From Butyricimonas faecalis (lineage in GTDB: Bacteria; Bacteroidota; Bacteroidia; Bacteroidales; Marinifilaceae), in NCBI RefSeq assembly GCF_003991565.1, contig NZ_CP032819.1:2232001-2296000 (forward strand): 64,000 bases of DNA. The letters are read 5' to 3'. The notes under the pieces were generated by a model. The model was not told where the DNA came from. It worked only from the letters and a program-made list of their open reading frames with translations, and did not search any database. The translations under genes were made by a program, and so were the position numbers. Positions 55,958-64,000 of this stretch are shown one piece after another. Every line of letters starts with the position of its first letter. Position 1 is the stretch's first letter.

Positions 55958-56650
55958 TTATCCGACTACCAATGCCACAGTCATTTCTGTTCCGTCATCT
56001 TCACGCACCATCTCGTTCGCATCTTTCTTCTTTTGCAGGTAATGTTTGAATATAATCGAGTAATAACGAAGTTCTTCTACGTTATCGCTATCTATATCCG
56101 CTTTACCCGTCTCTTGAATAAACAAGCGGTACTTCTTATCCGAATATTTTCCCAGATAATCCCGAGTCACCTTATCGGTCCACCAATTCGGCTTAGCCAC
56201 CACATTGGAAACGTAGATAATTGCCGAACGGCATTCAGTTTGCCCCAACATGAAATCAGCAGTCGGCTCCAGTTTTAAGTACAATCGTAATGCTACATTC
56301 GATATTTCCTCCGTTTTAATAAAGGCGATCCGACAAGTATCACGAACTTTACCGGGCTTCATCGTGAATTTCTCCGGCAACCTGTAATTCGCTGTCGTGG
56401 CAGTTGACTTTTCTTGATCCACGCTGATCTTATACTCTTGTTCCCTCTCAGAAGGCAATCCGATCACCTCCACTTCCACGGGAAATTCCAATTCATTATC
56501 ATTCGGGTAAGCCAAGAACGAACAAACCGATGAATCCGTTACCACCTTCACGAACTGAAGATAATTATCACCATCGTATGTTTTCATTGCATCCTTCGAA
56601 CAGGCTCCCAACACAAGCATAATTCCTAAAAACAAATATATCTTTCTCAT
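55958..56650 (-). CDS. DUF4843 lipoprotein, SusCD locus 2
   Basis: About 230 aa, lipoprotein signal ending LVLGACSKDAMKTYDGDNYLQF, beta-rich body, and WWTDKVTRDYLGKYSDKKYR near residue 158 as in the locus 1 homologue (WWTKWERYFGEFSREKY). ATG 56650 is preferred over the GTG at 56656. Function not known; it is always with SusD in such loci. Confidence 0.83.
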   Translation of the reverse strand: MRKIYLFLGIMLVLGACSKDAMKTYDGDNYLQFVKVVTDSSVCSFLAYPNDNELEFPVEVEVIGLPSEREQEYKISVDQEKSTATTANYRLPEKFTMKPGKVRDTCRIAFIKTEEISNVALRLYLKLEPTADFMLGQTECRSAIIYVSNVVAKPNWWTDKVTRDYLGKYSDKKYRLFIQETGKADIDSDNVEELRYYSIIFKHYLQKKKDANEMVREDDGTEMTVALVVG

Positions 56651-56667
56651 AATCACTCGATTTTATA

Positions 56668-58161
56668 TTATTGATATGCCGATTCACTATAAGGAATAGG
56701 AACCACCCACTTTTCCGGTGTCATCTTAATATCACTACTACCGTTAAAAATATCCCGGTTCAGACGCTTGAACATAAAGAATGTCTGCCCTTCGGTCAAA
56801 GTTTCCCGGATAATATCATATACCAACTTCTGCTGCAAATCGTCAATTGTCATGTCTGTTGTCAATTTTGCCTTCGCCCCGCGGCTTAGTCTCAAAGAGT
56901 TAAACAACTCAACGGCCTCCTCTTTGCGCCCTTTATTCAGTAAATATTCTATCTGTATATGATACATCTCCGAAGCCCGAATCACGGGTAACAAAGACAA
57001 TTGGTCCAACACGACCTTAAATGTCTCCCCGGAAAATCTCAACCACGTGGCATAACGTTTTGCCCCATACGCGAGAGTCGTCTTATTGTAGAAACCCGTA
57101 TAACGATAGTCATCCATATCTCCGGCAAAAAGGACGTCCATGTTTTTCATCTGTAGAGCATATCTATAATTTTCAAATATTTTCTCCACGTTATCGACAA
57201 CATCATTATTCGAGAAACACAGGAAAAGTTCATTATACCGTTTAGGATACAGGAAGTTTATATTGGAAACACTTCCTTGATTAGAATTTGCTGTCCATTT
57301 AAACCACCGTTTATGAAAGCCATAGGCAATACAAGCATTTTTATAGGCATTCTCCTCATCTCCATTATACATATACATCCGGGCGAGCAAAGCATTTGCT
57401 GCAAAATAATTCATCCGGGTTGCCCGATAAAGGAAAAAGTCATCTGGAGAATCAACCAATCCTTTCCCCTCACTCCGTACTCGGTGCTCTACACTCGTAT
57501 TCTGTCTCCGATTAAATACGGTATCCACAACCGCCAGCAAACTCTGGGCCCGTGTCATATCCATAATAACCGAATCCATAAAAGCCGGAGCATCCTGATA
57601 ACTCGGTTGCAGATCGGGATACTTCGTCACGTAAGGAATTGCACGTCCCGTATTTTGGGTTATCGGAGCAGGGCAGAACAAGCGGAACAAATCAAAATGC
57701 ACCAACGCGCGTACACCGTACATCTCTCCCAGAATCATATCTTTCTCCATCTTTCCTTCACCAAAAAAGCTCGTGTCTTTCGAGATCACCTGCTGGATAA
57801 TATCATTACAATTGGCAATTACGTTGTATCCTGTCGCCCAAATACTTCCTGTCAAACTTTGAGCAGAAGCATTTTCCCAATCGAAAGATGCCACTTCATA
57901 CAAACCATAAGGCAGGTATATCCGACTGGTGGATTGATAATTATGCCCGATGGCACTGGCAAATCCCCACGTCAGATTTTGTCCATACAAACTCGTTGAC
58001 GAGAGATTGCGATACACCCCGTTTACCGCCATTCTCACTCCTTTATAGTCAGCAAAAATCTCTTTTTGCAATAACTCATTATCTGCCGAAACATCCAGAA
58101 AATCATTACACGATGTTAGCCAAAAGATCGGCAACAATAATATTAAATATAACTTTCTCAT
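56668..58161 (-). CDS. SusD/RagB-family lipoprotein, SusCD locus 2
   Basis: A 497-aa lipoprotein with signal ending IFWLTSCNDFLDVSADNE. SusD features are YGVRALVHFDLFRLFCPAP in the TPR-like part and a C-terminal RETLTEGQTFFMFKRLNRD. It is 12 bases downstream of susC and forms the lid of the transporter. It is only distantly similar to the locus 1 SusD, so the ligand is probably different. Confidence 0.92.
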   Translation of the reverse strand: MRKLYLILLLPIFWLTSCNDFLDVSADNELLQKEIFADYKGVRMAVNGVYRNLSSTSLYGQNLTWGFASAIGHNYQSTSRIYLPYGLYEVASFDWENASAQSLTGSIWATGYNVIANCNDIIQQVISKDTSFFGEGKMEKDMILGEMYGVRALVHFDLFRLFCPAPITQNTGRAIPYVTKYPDLQPSYQDAPAFMDSVIMDMTRAQSLLAVVDTVFNRRQNTSVEHRVRSEGKGLVDSPDDFFLYRATRMNYFAANALLARMYMYNGDEENAYKNACIAYGFHKRWFKWTANSNQGSVSNINFLYPKRYNELFLCFSNNDVVDNVEKIFENYRYALQMKNMDVLFAGDMDDYRYTGFYNKTTLAYGAKRYATWLRFSGETFKVVLDQLSLLPVIRASEMYHIQIEYLLNKGRKEEAVELFNSLRLSRGAKAKLTTDMTIDDLQQKLVYDIIRETLTEGQTFFMFKRLNRDIFNGSSDIKMTPEKWVVPIPYSESAYQ

Positions 58162-58173
58162 AATCTTTCAGTA

Positions 58174-61100
58174 TTAGAAACTAGCATTTAAAGTAAACGT
58201 AAATGTCCTGGCGAACGGATAATTTAACCCCATCTCCCGTTTAATCGTTGACATTGTCGCAATATCTTTCATATTAAACTGTAACTTCAACGAACTCAAG
58301 TGTATTTTCCGCAACCATACAGGATTAACGTCATAGCCGACAGAAAGAGAATTAAAGACCACGTTATTATTCTTCTGCACAAAACGAGAAGTTGAACGAG
58401 TCACGTACAAACGATCTTTTATATCCTTTAAAGGAGTAACATCCCCGACCTTCTGCCAACGATCTGAACTCACCCTTTTATCCGCGTTATATTTAATTAA
58501 GTTCGCGTTCTCCACGTTATTCACCAAAGTCGAGTTGTACTCGTCACCACCATATTCATAAAGGAACGTCGTGTAAAGTGTAAAATTCCGATAACGCACA
58601 TTCAGCCCGAAAGCCCCTTGTATCTTCGGCTCGGTATCCCCGATTTTCTGTTGTTCATTCGACTCCCACGTGTATGTCAATGTACCATCCCGTTTCACGT
58701 AAACCTCCTGGCCATTAGCCGGATTAATACCCATGGACTTCATCCCGTAAATCGCCGTCAAGGAACTTCCCTCCTCGTACTTCATAAACGGTTTGGCATA
58801 CTTCGAATCCTCGGAAGGCGTTCCGGATGATGAATAATAATCCTGGAAATACTCATCAATCCGTTCGTTGTACTGTTTCAAAGACTCTGAAATCTTCAGT
58901 ATCTTATTCTTATTATGAGCCAAATTTCCGAACACGATAACATCCCAATCTTTATCACTATAAGCCCGCACGTTCAAATCAAGCTCAACTCCTTCATTCA
59001 AGATCTCACCCATATTATCCGTATACTTCGTGAAACCGGAAGACGTTGGAAGAGAAACTTCTGTCACCAAATCAATTGTTTTCTTGTAGTAGTAATCAAA
59101 CCCTAAAGTCACCCGGTTATTCCACGTGACGATATCCGTACCGATATTCCAAGACAATTGCTTCTCCCAAGTCAAGTCCTCATTTCCCATATAAACCAAG
59201 CTGGCCCCGATACCCGTCTGGTACCAATCGTCCAATAATACTTCGTAAGTATTCCGGGCCATGTAAGGTTGGAAATTCGATTTACCGGTCTGGCCCACAT
59301 TCCCCTTTATCCGGAACTGGTTTATCCACTTACTTCCTTTTAAGAAAGCATAATTATGTACATTTATTCCCGTCCCGACAGACCAGAAAGGAGCCCATTT
59401 ATTATCCGTTCCGAATTCGGACGACCCATCATAACGGAATGAAAAATCAGCCAGATAAATATCATTATAACTATAATTCATCATTAGGAACACTCCGAAC
59501 AAACGGGTCTTGTTGTCAGTAAACGTCGGTTTCTTCACGACCTCATAAGCATACGCCGGAGAGTGCCTGTAAGCATCCGGGAATCCCCGATAATGTGTGT
59601 AGGAGTAAGAAATATTGGAATATGTCGCGTTGAATCCTAAAGAGAAATTCAAATTATGTAACCCGAACAAACGATTATAAGCAGTAAACACATTCGTATT
59701 CCACCGGGTTGTTGTCGTCTCGGCTTCTGTCAACTCACCCCGTAGAAATGCCGTTGCACTATCCTTGTACTTGGCTGATTCCGGATCGGTAAACACCTCG
59801 CTCTTATCCAACTTATAGCTGATCGCGAACTGTCCTTTCACTAACCAATAATCATTCACGTACCAATTTAAAGCCAAATTATCCGTCCACTCCTTGTAAT
59901 TACTCTTGTTAAAATTACCCAATGTTGCCTCATACAAAGGATTGATAAAAGTTTCGCCATAATTACGCAGTGGTAATTTCTTGAGCAACTTTCCATCTTT
60001 ATCTTCCCAAGATTCATAAGGATGTTTGTTCGTGTAATCTCCAAAAGAGCCATAAGGCGATGCTTTCGAAGTCATGATATCATAAGAAATCTTGTTCTGC
60101 ATCTGGAAACCTTTGTAACGATATTCAAGTGTCAAGCCCGTACCAATTCGGTCACGCAAAGATTTCTTCATCACACCGTTCTGATTATCATAGCGCAATT
60201 CTATGCCAAACCGGATGACATCTGACCCACCCTCAACATAAACACTATGCTTATGGTTAAACATCGTCGTCAACGGCTGTGACATCCAGTAATAATCTCC
60301 TCCTGCCAAAATCACATCCTTTTTGTCCAAATAGATCCCGTACTTGTAGGCCTCATCTCGTTCATAATTTGCACTATTAGGGTTCCCCTCATAAACCCCG
60401 GCAGCCCATTCGGTTTCCAAATTCTGTTGGGCATTCATCATATTATAACTACTTAAATCAGGAGCCGTGATCTCGTAATTACCGCTATAACTCACCACGA
60501 AACGTCCGGGACGGGGAGCTATTGTTTCAATCACGACAACACCGTTAGAAGCCCTTGAACCATACATGGCCGTGGCCGCCGCATCCTTCAATATCGTGAT
60601 ATCCTTGATTCTGTTCACGTCAAAATCATATACTTTCTCCACAGACACCTCAAACCCATCCAAAATGAATATAGGAGTATTCGGGTTATTGGTTATCGCG
60701 AACTGTGACACGTCAGTAGCCTCCAAAGCATCCAGTTCTTTCACACCCGTAATTCCCGACCGTCCTCTCACGTAGAACTCCGGTAAAGTATTCGGGTCCG
60801 ATCCCATCAGATTATTCTTCATGATTCGCAGTGATGGATCAAACACCTGCAGGGCATCGATCACGTTCCGCCCCGCCACTTTCAACACATCCTCCCGACT
60901 CACTTGCGTGGCCGTTCCCGTGAAACTAGACTTCTTGATATTCGCGTATCCGGTCACCACCACATCCTCCAAAGCGATCTTATCCTCCTTCATCACGACA
61001 CGCAAATCTTTACGCACCTCGCCCGGTTTCAACGGTGATATTTTAACCACCTGAGTCTCCATCCCCACGAAGGTAAACACCAATGTAACGGTATCCGCGG

Positions 61101-61623
61101 GTAAAGCGACACTAAAAAGACCATCCGCACTCGTTACTACCCCCGTGTTCGTTCCCCTCACCACGACCGTCACACCCGGTAACGGTTTCTCCATCTCGTC
61201 CACAACCTTTCCTTTAATCAACCGGACCTTGTTTTTCGCCGTGGTATCTCGTACTGCCACGACTTGATTCTTTTTAATGATAATCAACCGATCCTCGACA
61301 GAATAGGTTAAATCGGTACCTTTCAGACACTCTTCAAGCACCTCGTCGATACTCACAGATTTGAACCGCTTGTTTAGTTTCGTCACCTGAGCCACTTCGC
61401 TATCCTTGTAGATAAAATAATAGTCGCTGTGTTGACGAATCTCCTTCATGAGATCCTCAAATGTGGCATTTTTCAAGTTAAAACTAAAAACGACATTTTG
61501 CGAATGTACTGATGCAGATAAATGCATGGCTGTACAAAAAAGAAAAAGAGCTAGAAAACGCATAGTCCATAAAATTTTTCGCATCCCCGACGAGCGGGAA
61601 TAGCATTCTCGATTTTTTTTCAT
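58174..61623 (-). CDS. SusC/RagA-family TonB-dependent transporter with STN domain, locus 2
   Basis: A 1149-aa transporter. Order of parts: signal helix (residues 18-42), STN domain (FNLKNATFEDLMKEIRQHSD), CarboxypepD_reg-like domain (GKVVDEMEKPLPGVTVVVRG), plug with FILDGFEVSVEKVYDFDVNR and ILKDAAATAMYGSRASNG, and barrel ending FTLNASF. The STN domain indicates signalling to the FecR and sigma factor encoded upstream. It probably imports the ligand handled by the downstream protease pair. Confidence 0.94.
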   Translation of the reverse strand: MKKNRECYSRSSGMRKILWTMRFLALFLFCTAMHLSASVHSQNVVFSFNLKNATFEDLMKEIRQHSDYYFIYKDSEVAQVTKLNKRFKSVSIDEVLEECLKGTDLTYSVEDRLIIIKKNQVVAVRDTTAKNKVRLIKGKVVDEMEKPLPGVTVVVRGTNTGVVTSADGLFSVALPADTVTLVFTFVGMETQVVKISPLKPGEVRKDLRVVMKEDKIALEDVVVTGYANIKKSSFTGTATQVSREDVLKVAGRNVIDALQVFDPSLRIMKNNLMGSDPNTLPEFYVRGRSGITGVKELDALEATDVSQFAITNNPNTPIFILDGFEVSVEKVYDFDVNRIKDITILKDAAATAMYGSRASNGVVVIETIAPRPGRFVVSYSGNYEITAPDLSSYNMMNAQQNLETEWAAGVYEGNPNSANYERDEAYKYGIYLDKKDVILAGGDYYWMSQPLTTMFNHKHSVYVEGGSDVIRFGIELRYDNQNGVMKKSLRDRIGTGLTLEYRYKGFQMQNKISYDIMTSKASPYGSFGDYTNKHPYESWEDKDGKLLKKLPLRNYGETFINPLYEATLGNFNKSNYKEWTDNLALNWYVNDYWLVKGQFAISYKLDKSEVFTDPESAKYKDSATAFLRGELTEAETTTTRWNTNVFTAYNRLFGLHNLNFSLGFNATYSNISYSYTHYRGFPDAYRHSPAYAYEVVKKPTFTDNKTRLFGVFLMMNYSYNDIYLADFSFRYDGSSEFGTDNKWAPFWSVGTGINVHNYAFLKGSKWINQFRIKGNVGQTGKSNFQPYMARNTYEVLLDDWYQTGIGASLVYMGNEDLTWEKQLSWNIGTDIVTWNNRVTLGFDYYYKKTIDLVTEVSLPTSSGFTKYTDNMGEILNEGVELDLNVRAYSDKDWDVIVFGNLAHNKNKILKISESLKQYNERIDEYFQDYYSSSGTPSEDSKYAKPFMKYEEGSSLTAIYGMKSMGINPANGQEVYVKRDGTLTYTWESNEQQKIGDTEPKIQGAFGLNVRYRNFTLYTTFLYEYGGDEYNSTLVNNVENANLIKYNADKRVSSDRWQKVGDVTPLKDIKDRLYVTRSTSRFVQKNNNVVFNSLSVGYDVNPVWLRKIHLSSLKLQFNMKDIATMSTIKREMGLNYPFARTFTFTLNASF

Positions 61624-61639
61624 ACATTTGTACTATTAT

Positions 61640-61720
61640 ATGATTAAACAATGCTCGCCCGGTTGCACCCGGTCGAGGTCGTACATGAATGGAAAGTAGT
61701 TGCACCTCCTTTCCATTTAT
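61640..61720. other. Tandem hairpins between fecR and susC of locus 2
   Basis: CTCGCCCGG-TTGCAC-CCGGTCGAG forms one stem near 61652-61676, and ATGGAAAG with CTTTCCAT forms another near 61687-61717. They lie at the same place as the locus 1 hairpin but have unrelated sequence. Confidence 0.5.
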
Positions 61721-61724
61721 TTTT

Positions 61725-62873
61725 TTACTCGTCTTCGACAACAACAGTCTTGCCTTGAACGGAGAATTTCACTCCTCCCAAGCGTTCGAGCACTTTTAAC
61801 AAAGCTTCCGCGTTCTCGTAACGTTTCAAGCGCCCTGAAAACATCATATCTTTTACAGCAGAATTCTGGTAAAACACGTCAACATCGTACCATTTCGATA
61901 TCAACGACATGATATCTTCCAACCGTTGAGAAACAAACACGTACACCCCGTCTTTCCAAGAGACATACAATTCGGTATCCACCTCGCGAACTTCATGATT
62001 TCCATCCCGAACATCATACACCAGTTGTTCAGAAGGATGCAACACCGCCACTTCCCCCCGCGAGTTATCCACCTGCACACATCCCTCCACAAGCGTTGTC
62101 TGAACACATTTCTCGTCCGGATAAGCCCTGACATTAAACCGTGTCCCCAAAACCTTAACATCCAACTTCTCCGTGTTAACAATAAAAGGACGTTCAGCAT
62201 CTTTCGCGACCTCTAGGAAAACCTCACCGGCAACCCAAATCCGACGTTCATCACCTTGGAATACAACCGGGAAACGAATGTAACTTTCCGAGTTTACCCA
62301 AATCCGCGTTCCGTCACTCAGCGTCACCTTGTATTCTCCGCCACGGGGAACCGTTATCTCGTTATAGGTCGTCTCGGCACATGTACTCGTGTCTTCAACT
62401 TGATAGTTCAACCCGCCCGGATCATTTACAATTCGTTTCGAACCATCCATCAAATCAAAATTCTCAGGACTCAACACTTTGGAACTCCCATCCGATAAAG
62501 TTAATGTTGCCAATGATTTACCCGGTTGCAAAGCAATCTTCCCCGAAGAAATCCCCTCTTGTTTCATTTGTAATAAAAACGTGACCAGCAAAGGCAGCAC
62601 AATAACGGCAGCTGCAGCAACATATTTCCACATACTTCGCTTCCTCGTCCGAATCGTACCCCACAAACGGTCAAAATCATAATAGGAATCAAAACGCCGA
62701 TACACGGCATCCTTATCCCGATAGGATTCCGAAGTTATTATTTGTTGAAACAATTTCCGATGATCCTCCGCGGCATTCATCCACTCCGTTAGTTCCTCCA
62801 GCTCGCTCTCGGTAATCGTTCCCTTGATGTAGGCAAAAATAATATCCGCTATCTTGAAATTCTCTTCTGACAT
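61725..62873 (-). CDS. FecR-type anti-sigma factor, SusCD locus 2
   Basis: A 382-aa inner-membrane protein. N-terminal sigma-binding part, one membrane helix (YVAAAAVIVLPLLVTFLL) near residue 84-101, FecR domain (ITVPRGGEYKVTLSDGTRIW and GEVFLEVAKDAERPFIVN), and a C-terminal DUF4974/STN-like part (SLISKWYDVDVFYQNSAV). The same architecture as the locus 1 protein; the pair controls locus 2. Confidence 0.93.
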   Translation of the reverse strand: MSEENFKIADIIFAYIKGTITESELEELTEWMNAAEDHRKLFQQIITSESYRDKDAVYRRFDSYYDFDRLWGTIRTRKRSMWKYVAAAAVIVLPLLVTFLLQMKQEGISSGKIALQPGKSLATLTLSDGSSKVLSPENFDLMDGSKRIVNDPGGLNYQVEDTSTCAETTYNEITVPRGGEYKVTLSDGTRIWVNSESYIRFPVVFQGDERRIWVAGEVFLEVAKDAERPFIVNTEKLDVKVLGTRFNVRAYPDEKCVQTTLVEGCVQVDNSRGEVAVLHPSEQLVYDVRDGNHEVREVDTELYVSWKDGVYVFVSQRLEDIMSLISKWYDVDVFYQNSAVKDMMFSGRLKRYENAEALLKVLERLGGVKFSVQGKTVVVEDE

Positions 62874-63046
62874 AATCTACTTCTTTTTGTCACTATAACA
62901 CGAAAACCATCAAAGCATACTAGTCATGATGCATTTTTTTTTGAAAAAAATGCATTTTATTATTTCCATAGCGATCACAAAGCCTTATGACAGTTCAAGG
63001 GAACAATTAATTGACCTGCCTTCAAATGTCGTTACAAGTATCGCGA

Positions 63047-63619
63047 CTAACAAATATCAGATAATAATAACAAAAAGAATATTTTGTCTTGCAGCCTAGC
63101 CCGTAGAATTTCCCTGGCCCGCGCCCGTTGATTACGCACCGTATTTTCCGAAATATCCAAGGTCTTTGCAATCTCAGGTATGGACATATCCAATAACGTC
63201 AAATTAAAAACTTTCCGCATCGCCTCCGGCAAACGCTCCACCTCATTACGAATCTGACGATGCACATCCTCCTCTATCATAAAATCATTCTCCCGCACTT
63301 CCGCAAATGTCTCCAACTCCGAGTCATTAAAAGAAATTTTTCTCACCCTTGCATAATCACGGTTATAATTCAAACAAGCATTACGAACTGAAAGATACAT
63401 GAATGAACGTAATGAATAAATAGATTGGAAATCGGTTCTTCGAGCCCATACTTTTATAAATACCTCCTGCACTATATCCACCACCGCTGCATCATTCTTC
63501 ACGAAACGGGTTCCAAATGCACATAGTGCATGAAAGAACAGACGGTAAATCTCCTTTAGCGCACACTCTTTACCTTTGTTCAAATTTTGAAGTATATCTA
63601 ATTCTATATCTTCCATCAC
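63047..63619 (-). CDS. ECF sigma factor, SusCD locus 2
   Basis: A 190-aa FecI-like sigma factor with region 2 (AAVVDIVQEVFIKVWARR) and region 4 (LPEAMRKVFNLTLLDMSIPE and ISENTVRNQRARAREIL). Regulated by the FecR encoded 173 bases downstream. A -7-like TACATTTG lies at 63645-63638 on the minus strand. Confidence 0.92.
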   Translation of the reverse strand: MMEDIELDILQNLNKGKECALKEIYRLFFHALCAFGTRFVKNDAAVVDIVQEVFIKVWARRTDFQSIYSLRSFMYLSVRNACLNYNRDYARVRKISFNDSELETFAEVRENDFMIEEDVHRQIRNEVERLPEAMRKVFNLTLLDMSIPEIAKTLDISENTVRNQRARAREILRARLQDKIFFLLLLSDIC

Positions 63620-63800
63620 TTCCGTTTCTATGTCTTACAAATGTATAAAAAACTCAACATTTTTTATATCTCTCAAAAACAAAAAAACAACACACACAAT
63701 CTCTTTTTTACATCACGAAACACAATTCCTTGATTCTCAAAATACCAGCCTATCGTTTCATTTTTTTAGCTCATCAACCCATTTTTTTCTTCCATTTTAT

Positions 63801-63831
63801 TTTGCGGAATTCAACAAAACCCCTATATTTG
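63801..63831 (+). promoter_or_regulatory. Promoter of tRNA-Asn
   Basis: TTTG at 63801-63804 and TATATTTG at 63824-63831 with a 19-base spacer match the Bacteroidetes consensus. Confidence 0.8.
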
Positions 63832-63849
63832 CATCGCTTTTGAGAAAAT

Positions 63850-63926
63850 TCCTTAGTAGCTCAGTTGGTTAGAGCGGCGGACTGTTAATCCGTAGGTCGT
63901 AGGTTCAAGTCCTACCTGAGGAGCCA
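63850..63926 (+). tRNA. tRNA-Asn (anticodon GTT), CCA encoded
   Basis: Acceptor TCCTTAG pairs with CTGAGGA (one G-T pair), the anticodon loop is CTGTTAA, and the T loop has GTTCAAGTC. Discriminator G and an encoded CCA follow. Confidence 0.95.
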
Positions 63927-63935
63927 AGAAGTTGA

Positions 63936-63966
63936 AAGTCAGTAGAAATACTGACTTTTTTTAATG
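63936..63966 (+). terminator. Terminator after tRNA-Asn
   Basis: AAGTCAGTA-GAAA-TACTGACTT is followed by a T run. Confidence 0.85.
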
Positions 63967-64000
63967 TCCAAATATTTGCCAAGCATGGGACTGTCTAACA

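Overview
The window looks like a chromosomal segment of a Bacteroidales bacterium, most likely of the Odoribacteraceae (Butyricimonas or Odoribacter type). Evidence: moderate-to-low GC, promoters of the Bacteroidetes form TTTG-N19-TAnnTTTG before tRNA genes and the rib operon, weak or absent Shine-Dalgarno sequences, two SusC/SusD loci each with its own ECF sigma/FecR pair, NigD-like, DUF4843 and PKD-like lipoproteins, and a fused RibBA. The genus is an inference from gene content, not a match to any reference.

Layout. 0-8.8 kb: rsmD, then a complete phosphate regulon in one direction (outer-membrane porin, pstS, pstC, pstA, pstB, phoU, response regulator, sensor kinase). PhoB-box-like 11-bp direct repeats lie before the porin and pstS; pstA is split by a frameshift. 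8.9-14.0 kb: a NigD-like lipoprotein, tRNA-Tyr and tRNA-Gly, an AT-rich accessory islet (IS256-family element with terminal repeats and a near-perfect 8-bp target duplication, a possible integrase relic, an ADP-ribosylglycohydrolase, a DUF3784 membrane protein, two palindromic elements with 11-bp periodicity, an ABC-F gene fragment), then tRNA-Pro and tRNA-Ser on the other strand. 14.1-23.3 kb: housekeeping genes (Spy-like protein, membrane protein, ECF sigma, glycosyltransferase, LpxL-like acyltransferase, DUF349 protein, pyrG, yidC). 23.4-25.5 kb: an unrecognised two-gene operon with a GC-rich leader and a small winged-helix gene.

25.9-35.0 kb, minus strand: SusCD locus 1 (sigma, FecR, SusC, SusD, DUF4843, PKD-like lipoprotein). 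35.2-39.9 kb: riboflavin operon (ribD, riboflavin synthase, ribBA, ribH) under an FMN riboswitch, with a DUF169 gene upstream. 40.1-44.7 kb: GH29 fucosidase, YggL and an M13 peptidase, probably co-transcribed. 45.3-63.6 kb, minus strand: SusCD locus 2 with the same six genes as locus 1, followed by two large paralogous zinc-metalloprotease-family genes and an ABC transporter made of a GldA-like ATPase and a fused GldF/GldG-like permease. tRNA-Asn closes the window.

The most unusual part is locus 2. One metalloprotease paralogue keeps HExxHxxxxxH; the other has lost all three zinc histidines and also carries an in-frame TAG just after its signal peptide. Working inference: locus 2 takes up a peptide or protein-derived ligand, with capture by SusCD and the PKD-like lipoprotein, processing by the surface or periplasmic protease, and inner-membrane transport or maturation by the ABC system. 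A second unexplained signal is a family of about 120-bp palindromes with internal 11-bp tandem units, seen at three places.
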